Assembly: GCA_001574975.1 (NCBI GenBank)
Contig: KQ965786.1
Span: 124,001 to 188,000, forward strand
Reading direction: 5' to 3'
DNA: 64,000 nucleotides
Origin: Gonapodya prolifera JEL478
Taxonomy: Eukaryota > Monoblepharomycota > Monoblepharidomycetes > Monoblepharidales > Gonapodyaceae
A program made the position numbers and the translations under genes. How positions within the stretch are numbered: position 1 is the first letter of the stretch; every line of letters begins with the position of its first letter. Under the pieces are notes generated by a model, which saw only the letters and a list, made by a program, of their open reading frames with translations, was not told the origin of the DNA and ran no database searches. This document shows, piece by piece, positions 54,310 to 64,000 of the stretch.

Positions 54310-54694
54310 CAGAGAAGCGTGTGTTACTGGACGGTTCACCATGGTTTCAAGGTAGCGTTTCGTCCAAATTCATCTTTTTTTTTTCTTTTTTTTTTGAGAT
54401 GGTTTTTGAATGCGACAGATGGTGTTGATGGTCTTTGCCGCACAACGCACATCTGATTCCTCAATCCTCATCTTACGCTGAAATGGAGATTCACCTGATT
54501 CGCACACTTTGACTACATAATACCAGCCCCCAAATTCGAAACTCAAACGCAGGCCATTACATACTTGAACCATCATAAAATAGGAAACCAATAATTACGT
54601 TTCCGCACTTGAAACTCCTTTGTGTTACAAAATTACTTTCAAAATATGTCAACAGTCGCTTCACACTTTACGATTCTTCGGCGGCGACGGCCGT
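54310..54694. other. Intergenic region between converging genes
   Basis: About 385 bp of 3' flanks of the phosphodiesterase-family gene (plus) and the orphan membrane-protein gene (minus), AT-rich, containing the poly-T tract. No coding signal. Confidence 0.45.
54374..54395. repeat. Poly-T tract
   Basis: A T run broken by a single C, lying between converging genes. It may reflect a polyadenine-side element of the minus-strand gene or plain homopolymer slippage. Confidence 0.6.
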
Positions 54695-56343
54695 CTATCT
54701 TGACAAACGTATCGACGTCAATCCATTACTACTTCGGGACTCTGCACCGTCTTCACTGTGCCTTAATTGAACGGGTGGTATTGAATCGTCCTGGGGTATC
54801 GCGTCAGTGTCGTCATGGTCGATCCCTCTGCTCTGGATCTCAGCGATCACGTTCCTGAGAGACTCTGCATGCACATAGATTTCCTTTGCCGCCACCATTC
54901 TCGCCCAGAAATCACCATCACGGAGGCACAGGTCGTTGAAATCGTCACGCTCAAGCTCCATGAGGACTCCCAGATTTCCAGACAGAGATCTGTCATCAAG
55001 GGACGATCGATAGTCTCCAGTTTGTCAAACACTACGTCAACCAAGGTCGGGGAGGTGCAGTCAAGGGGCGACCCTGCGAATCTGGCCAAACGGTTTCAAT
55101 GGTTGCCGTCAGGATGCAGAACCACCGAGCCCACAGCGCCGTGTTGGGTAGCATTTGCATCATACACAGCCGGGCAGGATGACTGTGACAGAATGGACAG
55201 GTATGAGAACGCCATGGTGCGCGAGCCAAAGATCTTGCGCTTGCATTGGGAATACCCGTGCTTCCTCTTGAATGCAACAAAAATGCTCTCCGGGTGATCA
55301 TGTGATCCCATCCACGTCGCTGCAAGAGTACCGGCCACGAGGGAGACTGAGAGAGCCACCTTTCCTGGATCAGATAAGGCTTGTGTCCCAACAACCACGA
55401 CCCCACTGTACTCCCAGCACCACAAGCCCACACAAAACGTCACCAACCCATTCCTTTCTTCGCGGCGATGGACCAATTCCCGTTGGAAGGTCCTTTGGAT
55501 GAGGCTCTCATCTTCTGCCCTGGCCAATAACAAAGTATTTGGATCCTTTTGAAGAGAATGTCCCCATGTGGTGATCCAGCTGATGCTCAACCTTCGGCAA
55601 AAGACACTCCACCACTCCCAAGGAGTCTCACCGCTGCAGCCGTTGTCATCATTCCCATTAATATAACAACATGGCCCCACCAGTCCGCCGCAAGAATGCA
55701 AGAGCCACCGATAGGGCGGATGTGATAAAAGGTGCAAGTACGGAAACCATTGCATATTGGTCTTTGGGGCTCCAAATGAAGATATTTTTGGAGGGCTCCA
55801 TGAACACCTCTGGCTGATTTATCGTATTTGTTGGTCCCATGGCCACTGCATTCATCATCTCCTCTGACGTCGACCTCTGAATGTCCTGCTTCCGAAAAAT
55901 CTCGACTAGTTCGGCTGCATATTTTAATTCCGTCTATCAATCGTCCTTTCCCCAAGCGAGTTCTGATTTCTCAGGTAAGCCATGACATCAACTGTGTTTT
56001 CCCGGAATGGCGCCCGCTCAATGGTCGACGTTCCCACGGCATTCGCCACAGGGCATTTGGTTCCTGAGTGCGCTCCAACGTAAGGATGAGTCCCCTGCTT
56101 TGCCAATTCCAGTGATTCGAGCGCGTTCTTGGGAACCTGCCCCCGAATGAGTTTGACAAACTGGACGTCACTTTGGCATATGAGCTCGGTCCCGAGACTA
56201 TAGATTCCTGGTATTGCAAAAGGGTACCATCTAGATCCGCGTGAGGCAACAAATCTAAGCATTGGCACAATCAGCTCGCTTCCTGCGAGGGACACGACGC
56301 CTAACAAGTCGAGTTGGAATGGGAATTCAATTAAGGGGAGCAT
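54695..56343 (-). CDS. Orphan multi-exon membrane protein
   Basis: Not recognised. The first exon (start 56343) reads MLPLIEFPFQLDLLGVVSL, VPMLRFVASRGSRWYPFAIP, VQFVKLIRGQVPKNALESLE. A second frame (about 55928-55660) has ELKYAAELVEIFRKQDIQR, FMEPSKNIFIWSPKDQYAMV and a span VLAPFITSALSVALAFLRR. Further down (about 55500-55290) comes LIQRTFQRELVHRREERN, then GLVTFCVGLWCWEYSGVVVV and VALSVSLVAGTLAATWMGS, two likely membrane spans. The C-terminus (after an acceptor near 54988) is LGVLMELERDDFNDLCLRDG, DFWARMVAAKEIYVHAESL and an acidic tail ending at 54695. The exon junctions between these blocks were not all found, and a frame change between the first two blocks lacks a clear intron. The overall plan, a soluble N-terminus, three or so spans and a cytosolic tail, is inferred. 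Confidence 0.45.
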
Positions 56344-56968
56344 TGTCTCAATGTTCGTGGATGCAATGAAAAGGTATCATACGAGAGGGAGAAAGGGAGA
56401 AAAGAGGGAGATTGCTGTGTGTTGATCAGTGGTGCAGCCACCAGCAAAATATCCGAAAGGGAAGAACAACAGCTAAGCTTAAGCGCATCGTGGTGATTCC
56501 TCCGATTCGAACCACGCTCACCCGAGTTGCTTTCGACTGTATATGTTACTGAGGACTTGCATCGAGCCTCCGAGAGGCCATCCCCCCACACTTTCGTATT
56601 TCGAAGGCGATGATTTGAGCCAATGTCGACAATGTGCCTTTTTAATAAACTTTTGCATGCTTTCTTCACGTCACACCCAATAATTGTTGTATTCGCAACA
56701 TTTCACATGATCTGGCATGGACTGGTGAGGCTGCGGACAAAACTTGTGTGGTTGAACGACACAAATGGCAGCGGGAATGCGTGAGCAGTCGTTCGCGCCT
56801 GAAGAAGTACCGACGGCAACGGCAACGATCAGTGTGTCCTGGGCTTTCCAGCAGGAAAGGCTCGTGGGATTGGCCGATGCTAAACCATGGTTGGTGGGCG
56901 AGCTCCCGCCTGCAGTTCTACTCGTTCCTACCATCAAAATGAATGCTTAATCCACCTTTAATGTACTC
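56344..56968. other. Divergent intergenic region
   Basis: Space between the orphan membrane-protein gene (minus) and the Crt10-like gene (plus). A plus-strand frame at 56765-56950 (MAAGMREQSFAPEEVPTATA) is open and could be an upstream exon of the Crt10-like gene, but no junction was established. A sequence at about 56504-56516 resembles a tRNA B box on the minus strand but lacks a pairing T stem. Confidence 0.35.
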
Positions 56969-59344
56969 ATGACCGGAACTCATCCTAGGAGAATGAATCT
57001 TGCAGCCGGTTCACAATCCGAACCAGGCCTCTTCTTTGTAGCAGTCAGCAGCCAAGTCTTCTGCTACAGAGTCGCGCACGGACACGATGTTCCCTCATCT
57101 CCCTTCCGGAAGCTCGATATGCGAGGGAGGTCCGCTGGCACGGGAGACCCGGCCGCAGATATCGATGACGTGCACGTGGGTGCTTTTGATGGCCGCACAT
57201 GGGACTATGATGCCGCAGAGGGCGCTCCGATCAACTCAATTCGAATTGGCCAGCTGGGTGGCGAGGAAGGTGGGTGGATGCATTTCGACTCTCCCTCATG
57301 CGCACACTCCTGCATCACTCAAACAGTGCTAGTCGCAGTCGACGACCTTGGCCAAGTCCGCTGCTGGATGACGCGCGACCTGACACGGCCACCCATCAAG
57401 CTCTCCAACACCATCTCCACCTGGGGCATCGCGACCCACGGTGCCTCCACCCTCGTCGCCGTATCTGCCAATGACCACGCCGTCAGAGTGTGGAACATGG
57501 GCGACGAAGACGTGGCCCGCGAGGGCGAAAGCTGGGTCGCTGAGGGTCGGCAGGAGGACGAGCTGCCACGCGCTGCAACACCCAGCATATCGTCCACCCA
57601 CATGTCCGACGCCCGCCTCTCCTCACAAACACTTTCATTGGACGTGTTGCCTACTCCCGTCGAATCCTCCCCCGTCGCGAGTGTACCCCCGCCCCGCCCT
57701 CCCCCCGTCACCACCAGCGCTGACGGCTCCTACAGGTTGGAGGGACACGCTCACAACGTACCCTCGGTTGACATATCACCCTGCGGCACTCTGCTGGCCT
57801 CGTGCTCAATCGACGGGACCACGCGAGTCTGGGACGCGCAGACGGGAGCTCCTGGTAAATGGCAATGTTATTCGCACAGACCGTGACCCACACTATCCCA
57901 CCCTCTTTTAACCTCAACCTCAATCTCAACCCCACCTCGTGTCGTGATTCCACACTGAGAGTCTCCACGTCCCACATCGGCGCCGGCGAGTGGAACTGGT
58001 CCGTCCGGTTCGTCCCCGCAACCATCTCCGCCAGTCTCCCTCCCGCACCCACGCGCACGCTCTCCCCCGTTGCGCCCGACGACGTCTCGTCCTCGTCAAG
58101 CGACGACGACAACGAATCTGCCGAGGAAGGCGGCCACGGCATGACCCGTGCGGCGCGACGGGGAATGGCGCGCCGGCTTTTGGGGCTCGTTGCGGGCGGG
58201 GTGCTCACGGCAGGTCAAGCCGGGAGAGCGATCCGGGCTCGTGAACGGAGGGGTCAGCAAGGAAGAAGTTACAGTGGAGCTGGGAGGGGTAGTGGTGCGG
58301 TTCAGCCTGACGTCGAGACTGGCGAGGAGGACGATGGCGCGACGGATCGGGAAGGCTGGAGCGACGACGAAGGTGAAGAGGTGGAGCAGCAGCAGTTTTC
58401 GGCGGCGGCGACGGGAGATCATACCGACGCGGAGGCGGGGAGTGACCCGCCGGACTACACGTATATGGAGGACGGCTACTCTGTCGAGGCGGATGGCGAC
58501 GTGTCAGGCACGGTCGAGGATTACGTCGCGCAGGAGGCCGACGACGAACCCATGACCGACCCTGCAAGCTACACCGAAGACCTGTCGGATCACGGTCACG
58601 CGCAATGGACCAGCGAAAGCGAAAGCGACGAGGACATGGAGATCGCCTCGTCGATGCCACCCCAACGCACGGCACCCTCCTCTGCTCGAACTCCTCCTCG
58701 ATACCCGCTCTACCTTCTTCACACCACGGCACACGACCTCCGTCTCCTGTCAGTTCCCGACCTCGCAACCCTCGCGCACCTCCCCCGTGCCACGCGTCCC
58801 GCCGCCGGGCTCGTTCCCGGGGTCGCCGACCTCAATGACCGCCTTCTGGGCCAGTTCGACCGGTGCTGCTTTCTTGAGCCGCTGCCGCGCGTCGGGGCCT
58901 GCGTCGTGGGGAGCCAGAGGGGCCGGTGTGCTATCGTCAAGGTTGTGCACGGCAGCGAGGGCGAACTGCGACTCGTCCGCGAGTGTCTCTTGCCGCCGAT
59001 AGGATCGCAGACGCCGAGGATGCCCTTATTTGGAGTGTGGACCACGTGGTGGAGCTCGACGGTTGAGCGGAGTCTGGAGTACTACATCGTCTACGTATGT
59101 GAGTTTCAGTTTTTCATTACCACAGTTTCTCTGCATCTTTCCCTTGTTGTGCTGATTACTGTTTACTGCATTGATTCACCTCCCAAGTATACTACGATGG
59201 AACGTTGATGGCATTTGACGTGCGGCGAAATTTCGAAGAGGTACGTGCTTGCCGATGTTCAATAGTGAAAAACCAAACATAACCGAAGATGATGTAACCA
59301 TCCTATAGTGCAATCCACTTTCATTAGATTTATTAACAATTTAG
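56969..59344 (+). CDS. Crt10-like WD40 protein
   Basis: Probable member of the Crt10 family, fungal WD40 proteins named for repression of ribonucleotide-reductase genes in yeast. The N-terminus has LAAGSQSEPGLFFVAVSSQV and PINSIRIGQLGGEE. After a short intron (57269-57327) comes ALVAVDDLGQVRCWMTRDL, then LSNTISTWGIATHGASTLVA, VSANDHAVRVWNMG and, past a serine/proline-rich insert, YRLEGHAHNVPSVDISPCG, LLASCSIDGTTRVWDAQTG. The next exon carries GAGEWNWSVRFVPATI and a long acidic/serine-rich disordered region (about 58050-58640). It resumes YPLYLLHTTAHDLRLLSVPD, DRLLGQFDRCCFLEPLPRVG and, after an intron, YYDGTLMAFDVRRNFEE. A last intron may lead to a short exon with stop at 59342-59344; otherwise the frame ends soon after 59241. 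The start is uncertain: an in-frame ATG at 56993 follows a possible acceptor. Family assignment is by block order. Confidence 0.65.
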
Positions 59345-59667
59345 TCCACAGTTTGTTCTGTATGAAACACTGAGACTTCTTCATTCGTCAAAGAACTCAC
59401 TTCTCAACCAGTGAGCGTCATTGCGCAATAGTAACAAACGTTGGTCACCTGAGAGATCTCCACGGAGGCGGCAAGATTTTTGAGTGCATTTCACAAGCCT
59501 ACCACATTCACAACAATTCATACGTTCGTTTTCTAGAGTGGCGGTCTGCTCTCGTTTATTATATTTATAAAACTCCAATCAACGCGTTGGAGTTACATGG
59601 ATATATGCAAGCTTCTTTATCTAAAAAAAGTGCAAATTCCACTTCCCATTATTGTGTTTGCAAGAGA

Positions 59668-61897
59668 TCATACCCCACTTCCACCTCTCCGCGCTACCGC
59701 TTTCAGAAACGGTGCCAGAAACGCCACAACAACGGCAGGACCTTGCGGTGGAGCGAGTACTGGTGGACTCGCCAGTTCGCCAACCAAGACCGTCGTTGCT
59801 GAATCAGGTATCATGTTTGGCCAGATTGGTCCACGTCCCAGACTCGCTCGCCCGTCCCGCGGGTTCCGCCCAAGAGACGACGTTCTTGGTGTGATCACTA
59901 TGGAGTCTCGCCTCATGGGCCCAAACCCTCCTTCCAACTCAATTCCACCAGAACTACTCCCGCGCACAGAGGCAGGTGGAGACGGTTTTTCAACGTCAGG
60001 CGAGCTGTCGTCCTCCGAGCACGTGAGCCATTCCGACGACGAATTGGAGGGCGTCCTGGAATGCCGCAGTGAGGATTGCGGCGCTTCTGATGTGCTTCGC
60101 TTGAGACCGAGAGACGGTCGTGACGGGCTCGAAAGTATGGGCGTGATGTTGAGGGTAACATCCGACACGCTGGACGAAGTTCGGGAATGACTGAGGGTAT
60201 TGTGCTGGCCTTGAACTTGAGAAAGACTTGCCAAAGACGTTGTGCGCGAGTGTCGAAGGGTCGAGGAGCTGCTCGAGCGCGAGTGAGTAAGAAGCCTGTC
60301 AGGAATGGTGTGTTTCAGGTTCGGTGCCTGTGCAGCGGTCAGAGCACCTAAGTGCGGCGTGGATGGCTCTCTGACGACAATATGAGGGTTTTGTAAGGGC
60401 AACTCATGAGCTGGATTCACGTCGCTCCCAACGTATCCTATTCTGGTGGCGGCAATGGAAGGCGACTTGTATGCGTCCAAAATAGATCCAGCGAGCTTGG
60501 CTGCGCTTGGATCAAACGCAAGAAACGCCACAGTGTTGGCGAGTCCACCAATGGTGATGGCGATTTCTGTGCGAGGGATGTCGTTACGCAAAGCATTTGA
60601 GAGCCAAAACTTTAACCTGTGCTTACCTCCTATGAAGGCGATGATTTTGATGTCCGTGAAGATGGTCGATACGATGGATGTTCCTCCACATAGTAGAATG
60701 AGGACTGGGTACTAGAAGCATTCCGAGAAGTTTCGAAGGGTGCTGTGCTCACAGAACGACCATAACATCATGATCGACCCACCATAATCAAACGTTGCGA
60801 TAGTTGGGCCACATAATCGCTCGAAGCCTTGTTGGTTGCAAGAATCCCCGTGCCCTTCACTCTCAGCTGCTCCGCGGCCATCCTGCTCGACTTGCGCGAC
60901 AACCTCACGCTGATTATGAAGACCAAAACAAGGTTGACGAGAACTGGCAGTGCAGCTCCTATCAGGACTGAAAGTGCTTGGGGGCCGAGAGGTTCTCGGA
61001 AGAAGCACCCGCCGTCGCCAGGGTTCCTTCCCGTTCTGGTTGAGAGGAGAAGTCACATTCAAACACGCCTGAGAAGTCGTTAGGAACATTGAATGAGTCT
61101 TACCCGCCCGCAGTCGCAATTGCAATACCAACACCAATCAGGGTCGGAATGAGAAGCATTGCAATTTCTCCGGCACGAGATGGTGATCGAGAATTGAGGA
61201 CAAGGGAAGAACATAGCAGTCCTGGAATTTGGGGCAAGGGCAATGTCACTACGATTCACACACCGCGATTCATTTACATCATTACGCATGAAAAGTCACC
61301 CACCACAAATCATCAAGCTACTATAGTACTCAGCCGCAAATGCTCCAACGAATCCGAGGACACTGAACCTATCAAAAAGTGGATGATTAACCATGACGCA
61401 AAACAGGCAAGAATCTTCGACCTTCTTGACACTCACTTGCATCCCATTGACTCTGGATCCACAAAAAGACTGACAGCAAAGCACGCTGAACCTATGAGGT
61501 TTCCAAGGAACAAAATGATAAGAAGTTTATGCAGAGTATGTCGCAGGAGCTCAGGCTTGACGCTGACGTGGGCCAGGACAGGGGCAAAAGCGAAGGGGAT
61601 GGAGCGTGGCGGATTTGTATTGGTAGATGAGTCCCGGAGTCGCATGTGGTGGAGTTGTAAAGGCGGTTGTTTGGTAGGTATGATGAAGACTCGAGCGCAT
61701 AAAGAATCGAGCATTGGCACAACCACTCACCTGTACGCTAAAGTGTAGAGTCCCAGAACAATAAGATTCCCAATGACCGATGCGGACAGAGCTCCCAGGT
61801 GGATGAGCCCGCGAAAGTGTCTATCGGCAATCCAATCATACACCATAGGATCCGAGGCAATCCCGGTGTCCATCAGAGCGCCAGTTGCGGATTCCAT
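59668..61897 (-). CDS. Seven-transmembrane receptor-like protein, copy 1
   Basis: Likely G-protein-coupled-receptor-like protein with a long cytoplasmic tail. The start at 61897 (MESATGALMDTGIASDP) gives a short outer N-terminus. Spans over successive exons: IHLGALSASVIGNLIVLGLY (1), KLLIILFLGNLIGSACFAVS (2), VLGFVGAFAAEYYSSLMIC (3), IAMLLIPTLIGVGIAIATAG (4), VLIGAALPVLVNLVLVFII (5), ILLCGGTSIVSTIF (6), EIAITIGGLANTVAFLAFDP (7). Loop 2 outside has NPGDGGCFFREPLG; its Cys could pair with another outer cysteine. The inner loop 3 is basic (RLSRKSSRMAAEQLRVKGTG). The tail of about 270 residues is serine-rich with repeated HSR-T/S-S motifs (LRHSRTTS, LSHSRTSS, LRHSRTPS) that fit basophilic-kinase sites. 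Stop at 59668-59670. Clearly paralogous to the next gene. Ligand unknown; GPCR class not assigned. Confidence 0.82.
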
Positions 61898-62316
61898 GAT
61901 GGTTGATGGCCTAAACTCTGCCGGCGACCATGTTTACATGAAAGCTTGTTGGGCCGCAGGAACGCCGCAACGGTGGTGGAACGCCACGGCGTCTACGTTA
62001 AGGTTTGAGGCGAACGATTAACTTGCGGGGGAGCGTGGAGAAGGCATTTGAATAAAAATTTACGGCAACGTTTTTCGATTGACGATTTGTTTGCAGGTTG
62101 GTATGTACCGATTTTGTACTTGAGTGTGTTTGTTTTTCAGTGATCACTCTTTCCACCAAAACACATGGCCTGAAGGGTCATGGCGTGATTGCCGTGATGA
62201 TTGCGGAGTCTGAATAGGTCAGGAACTAATGGGTGGCCGAATATATGCAGCATTAGAAACGAAATTACAAGGAAGAAATGCAAGAAAGACCAAATTAGGT
62301 GCTACGATGACAGACT
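61898..62316. other. Intergenic region between the receptor paralogues
   Basis: About 420 bp: promoter side of receptor copy 1 and 3' flank of copy 2, both minus strand. No coding signal or shared repeat with other parts of the window was noticed. Confidence 0.45.
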
Positions 62317-64000
62317 TTACATACGCCCATCACCAGTGCCCGTTCTCCTCGCAAGTATTGTAAGCAAAGGACTGAATGCATCTGCCCACAATGAAGATCT
62401 GAATTCAGGATCCGAGAAAATTCTCTTGGGTGCCACCCCTTGGGACCCGAGACCATCATGCGTCATCGGGGTCCTCGATGAGTCTGGCGTTGCACTCCTC
62501 GAAGATAAAGGGGATGGCCCCGATGCGTGAGGGCCCATGGAAAGTGTGCGGACCGACGAAGGGGGCGACGAGGGAGGAGATGTTGAAGGGGTCCCAGGAA
62601 CGGTCGACGTGGAGTGCATTCGGAAATGCCTTGCGGAAGCTGAGCTCTCCGACTGGTAGACAGTGCTTGCTGAAGGTGACCGAGAGTGAGAGTGGTGGCC
62701 TCGTTTTGGATCCTCTGGCCCATCGAGTACCATATACTTGTGTCTTGGGGAGGACTGCATGGACCTTGAAGGTGACAGACTGCGTTCCATGCGCGACGGA
62801 GACACGAGATCTGGGAGCTCGGTCGCAAGTGCAAGGCGCGGACGGCCCTTTCCCGAATGCGATTCTTCTAGTATGGCGACGGCAAGCTTTGATGCGGTGG
62901 GGTCGAACACCAGAAATGCGATTGTGTTTGCGAAGCCGCTTATGGTTATAGCGATTTCTAAATGGAATGCAAAGAGATTAGTGCCTCCGTATGAGAGATC
63001 TAAAGTGTATGCACATACCGCCAATAAATGCCAGGACAGGCACATCATCAAAAATCGTGGCCACAATTGCCGTTCCACCACAAAGAAGAATGAGCAGCGG
63101 GTACATGATCAATCTCCGGGACAATTCCGTTACGTCATCAGTTGCCCTTCGATTTGACGCAAGGATACCGGTCCCTTTCAATCTGAGATGCTCCGCCGCC
63201 ATTCTTGTGTGTCTCTGCGATAGTCGAGCAGTGATCACAAAGGCGAGGACGAAGTTGATCAAGATCGGGAGAGCAGCGCCGATGAGGACCGTCAGGGCCT
63301 GCGCGCCGAGGGGTTCTCGGAAGAAGCAGCCCCCGTCACCCGGGTTTGTTCCGACACTGGGTTGAAATTGGTGCAAAAAGGTCCAGGAAGTGAGTGCAAG
63401 GAAGGGAGGTATAACTTTCACTTACCCTCCGACGGTTGCGACCCCAAACCCCACGGCGGCGACAAGTGGAACAAGGAGAATAACAATCTCACTTGTTCTG
63501 GATGGTGACGGGATGTTAAGAACCAAAGACGAGAAGAGAAGTACTGGTCGCATGGTCGTTTATTTAAAGTAACAGTCACCGTCGTTTCAATGGACAATGC
63601 CAAACTTACTGCAAATCATCAGACTGCTATAATATTCTCCGGCATAAGAGCCAATGAAACCGAGGACGCTGAGTCTGCATGAGGGTGCAAGTGTGCACAT
63701 TTGTTCCGGAATAGATTTTTCGAGCTACGCACTTGCAAGCGATTGATTCAGGATCAACGAAAAGATTTGCTACGAAGCATCCTGTCCCGATGAGATTTCC
63801 GAGAAAAAGCACGATAAGTAGCTTGTGCAGTGTGTGACGAATAATCGAGGGCTTCACACTGGATGCATCGACGTTAACGGACGAGATTGCATTCCTGCAA
63901 GTTTAAATAACTGCATCACCTGTAAGCGAGCGCGTAAAGGCTCAAAACGATCAGATTCCCAAACACCGATGCCGACAATGCGCCGAGATGGATGAGTCCG
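62317..64000 (-). CDS. Seven-transmembrane receptor-like protein, copy 2 (cut by window edge)
   Basis: Tandem paralogue of the preceding receptor. The right edge cuts the N-terminus; the sequence visible at the edge is the first span (LIHLGALSASVFGNLIVLSL). Then follow IIRHTLHKLLIVLFLGNLIG (2), VLGFIGSYAGEYYSSLMICS (3), IVILLVPLVAAVGFGVATVG (4), outer loop NPGDGGCFFREPLGAQ, ALTVLIGAALPILINFVLAF (5), basic loop RLSQRHTRMAAEHLRLKGTG, LLILLCGGTAIVATIF (6) and EIAITISGFANTIAFLVFDP (7). Intron positions match copy 1. The tail is serine/proline-rich (SPSRMERSLSPSRSM, HHSHSRSPSAS) but much diverged from copy 1 and lacks its regular HSRTS series. Stop at 62317-62319. The spans are far better conserved than the tails, pointing to selection on the receptor core. 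Confidence 0.82.

Noticed and set aside
54815-55297. 160-codon plus-strand frame
   Set aside because: Opposite the minus-strand exons, which show membrane spans and better protein-like composition.
56480-56610. tRNA-like B box (GGTTCGAATC) on the minus strand
   Set aside because: Flanking bases do not form a T stem, and no acceptor stem, A box or anticodon arm could be folded around it.
62430-62951. 173-codon plus-strand frame opposite the receptor tail
   Set aside because: No family features, and it overlaps the well-supported receptor exon.

Overview
This window is eukaryotic nuclear DNA from a fungus, most likely a zoosporic (chytrid-type) lineage. The evidence is dense, intron-rich genes with short GT..AG introns (mostly about 40-100 bp), fungal families (a Crt10-like WD40 protein, a Sct1/Gpt2-type acyltransferase, a GH28 rhamnogalacturonase, NDUFA9), and a DNAAF4/DYX1C1 homologue, a dynein-arm assembly factor expected only where motile flagella are made. 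A COP1 ubiquitin ligase and an LBP/BPI-family secreted protein, both missing from the model yeasts, fit an early-diverging lineage. The lineage is inferred; there is no rRNA or other marker in the window. No tRNA, rRNA, CRISPR array, virus-like element or transposon was recognised.

Layout, left to right: NmrA-like protein (-, with apparent frame breaks); orphan multi-pass membrane protein (+); COP1 RING-coiled coil-WD40 ligase (+); UBE3A/Hul4-type HECT ligase with an AZUL zinc finger (-); orphan multi-pass membrane protein (-); poly-glutamate/LysM protein (-); low-confidence orphan (-); two-thioredoxin-domain PDI (-); LBP/BPI-family protein (-); coatomer epsilon (-); ubiquilin/Dsk2 (-); MAP kinase kinase (-); DNAAF4 (-); FAM114-like protein (+); ABHD11-type hydrolase (-); RNF216/TRIAD3-type RBR ligase (+); Ulp2/SENP6-7-type SUMO protease (+); complex I NDUFA9 (-); ARP5 of INO80 (+); glycerol-3-phosphate acyltransferase (+); single-pass membrane protein with a cytoplasmic SH3 domain (+); GH28 rhamnogalacturonase (-); endonuclease/exonuclease/phosphatase-family protein (+, with frame breaks); orphan membrane protein (-); Crt10-like WD40 protein (+); two tandem seven-transmembrane receptor paralogues (-), the second cut by the right edge.

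Most genes are unrelated housekeeping neighbours, as usual in a compact fungal genome. Five act in ubiquitin/SUMO biology (COP1, HECT, ubiquilin, RNF216-like, Ulp2-like). PDI, the BPI-like protein, coatomer epsilon, GPAT, GH28 and the receptors belong to or pass through the secretory system. The most unusual signals are very small exons of 6, 7 and 17 nt placed exactly at catalytic or metal-binding motifs in three different genes, the BPI-family protein, fungal COP1, the LysM/poly-Glu protein, and the tandem receptors with repeated basic-serine tail motifs. Exon boundaries were worked out by hand from splice signals and protein-family continuity; where a 5' or 3' end is uncertain this is stated.
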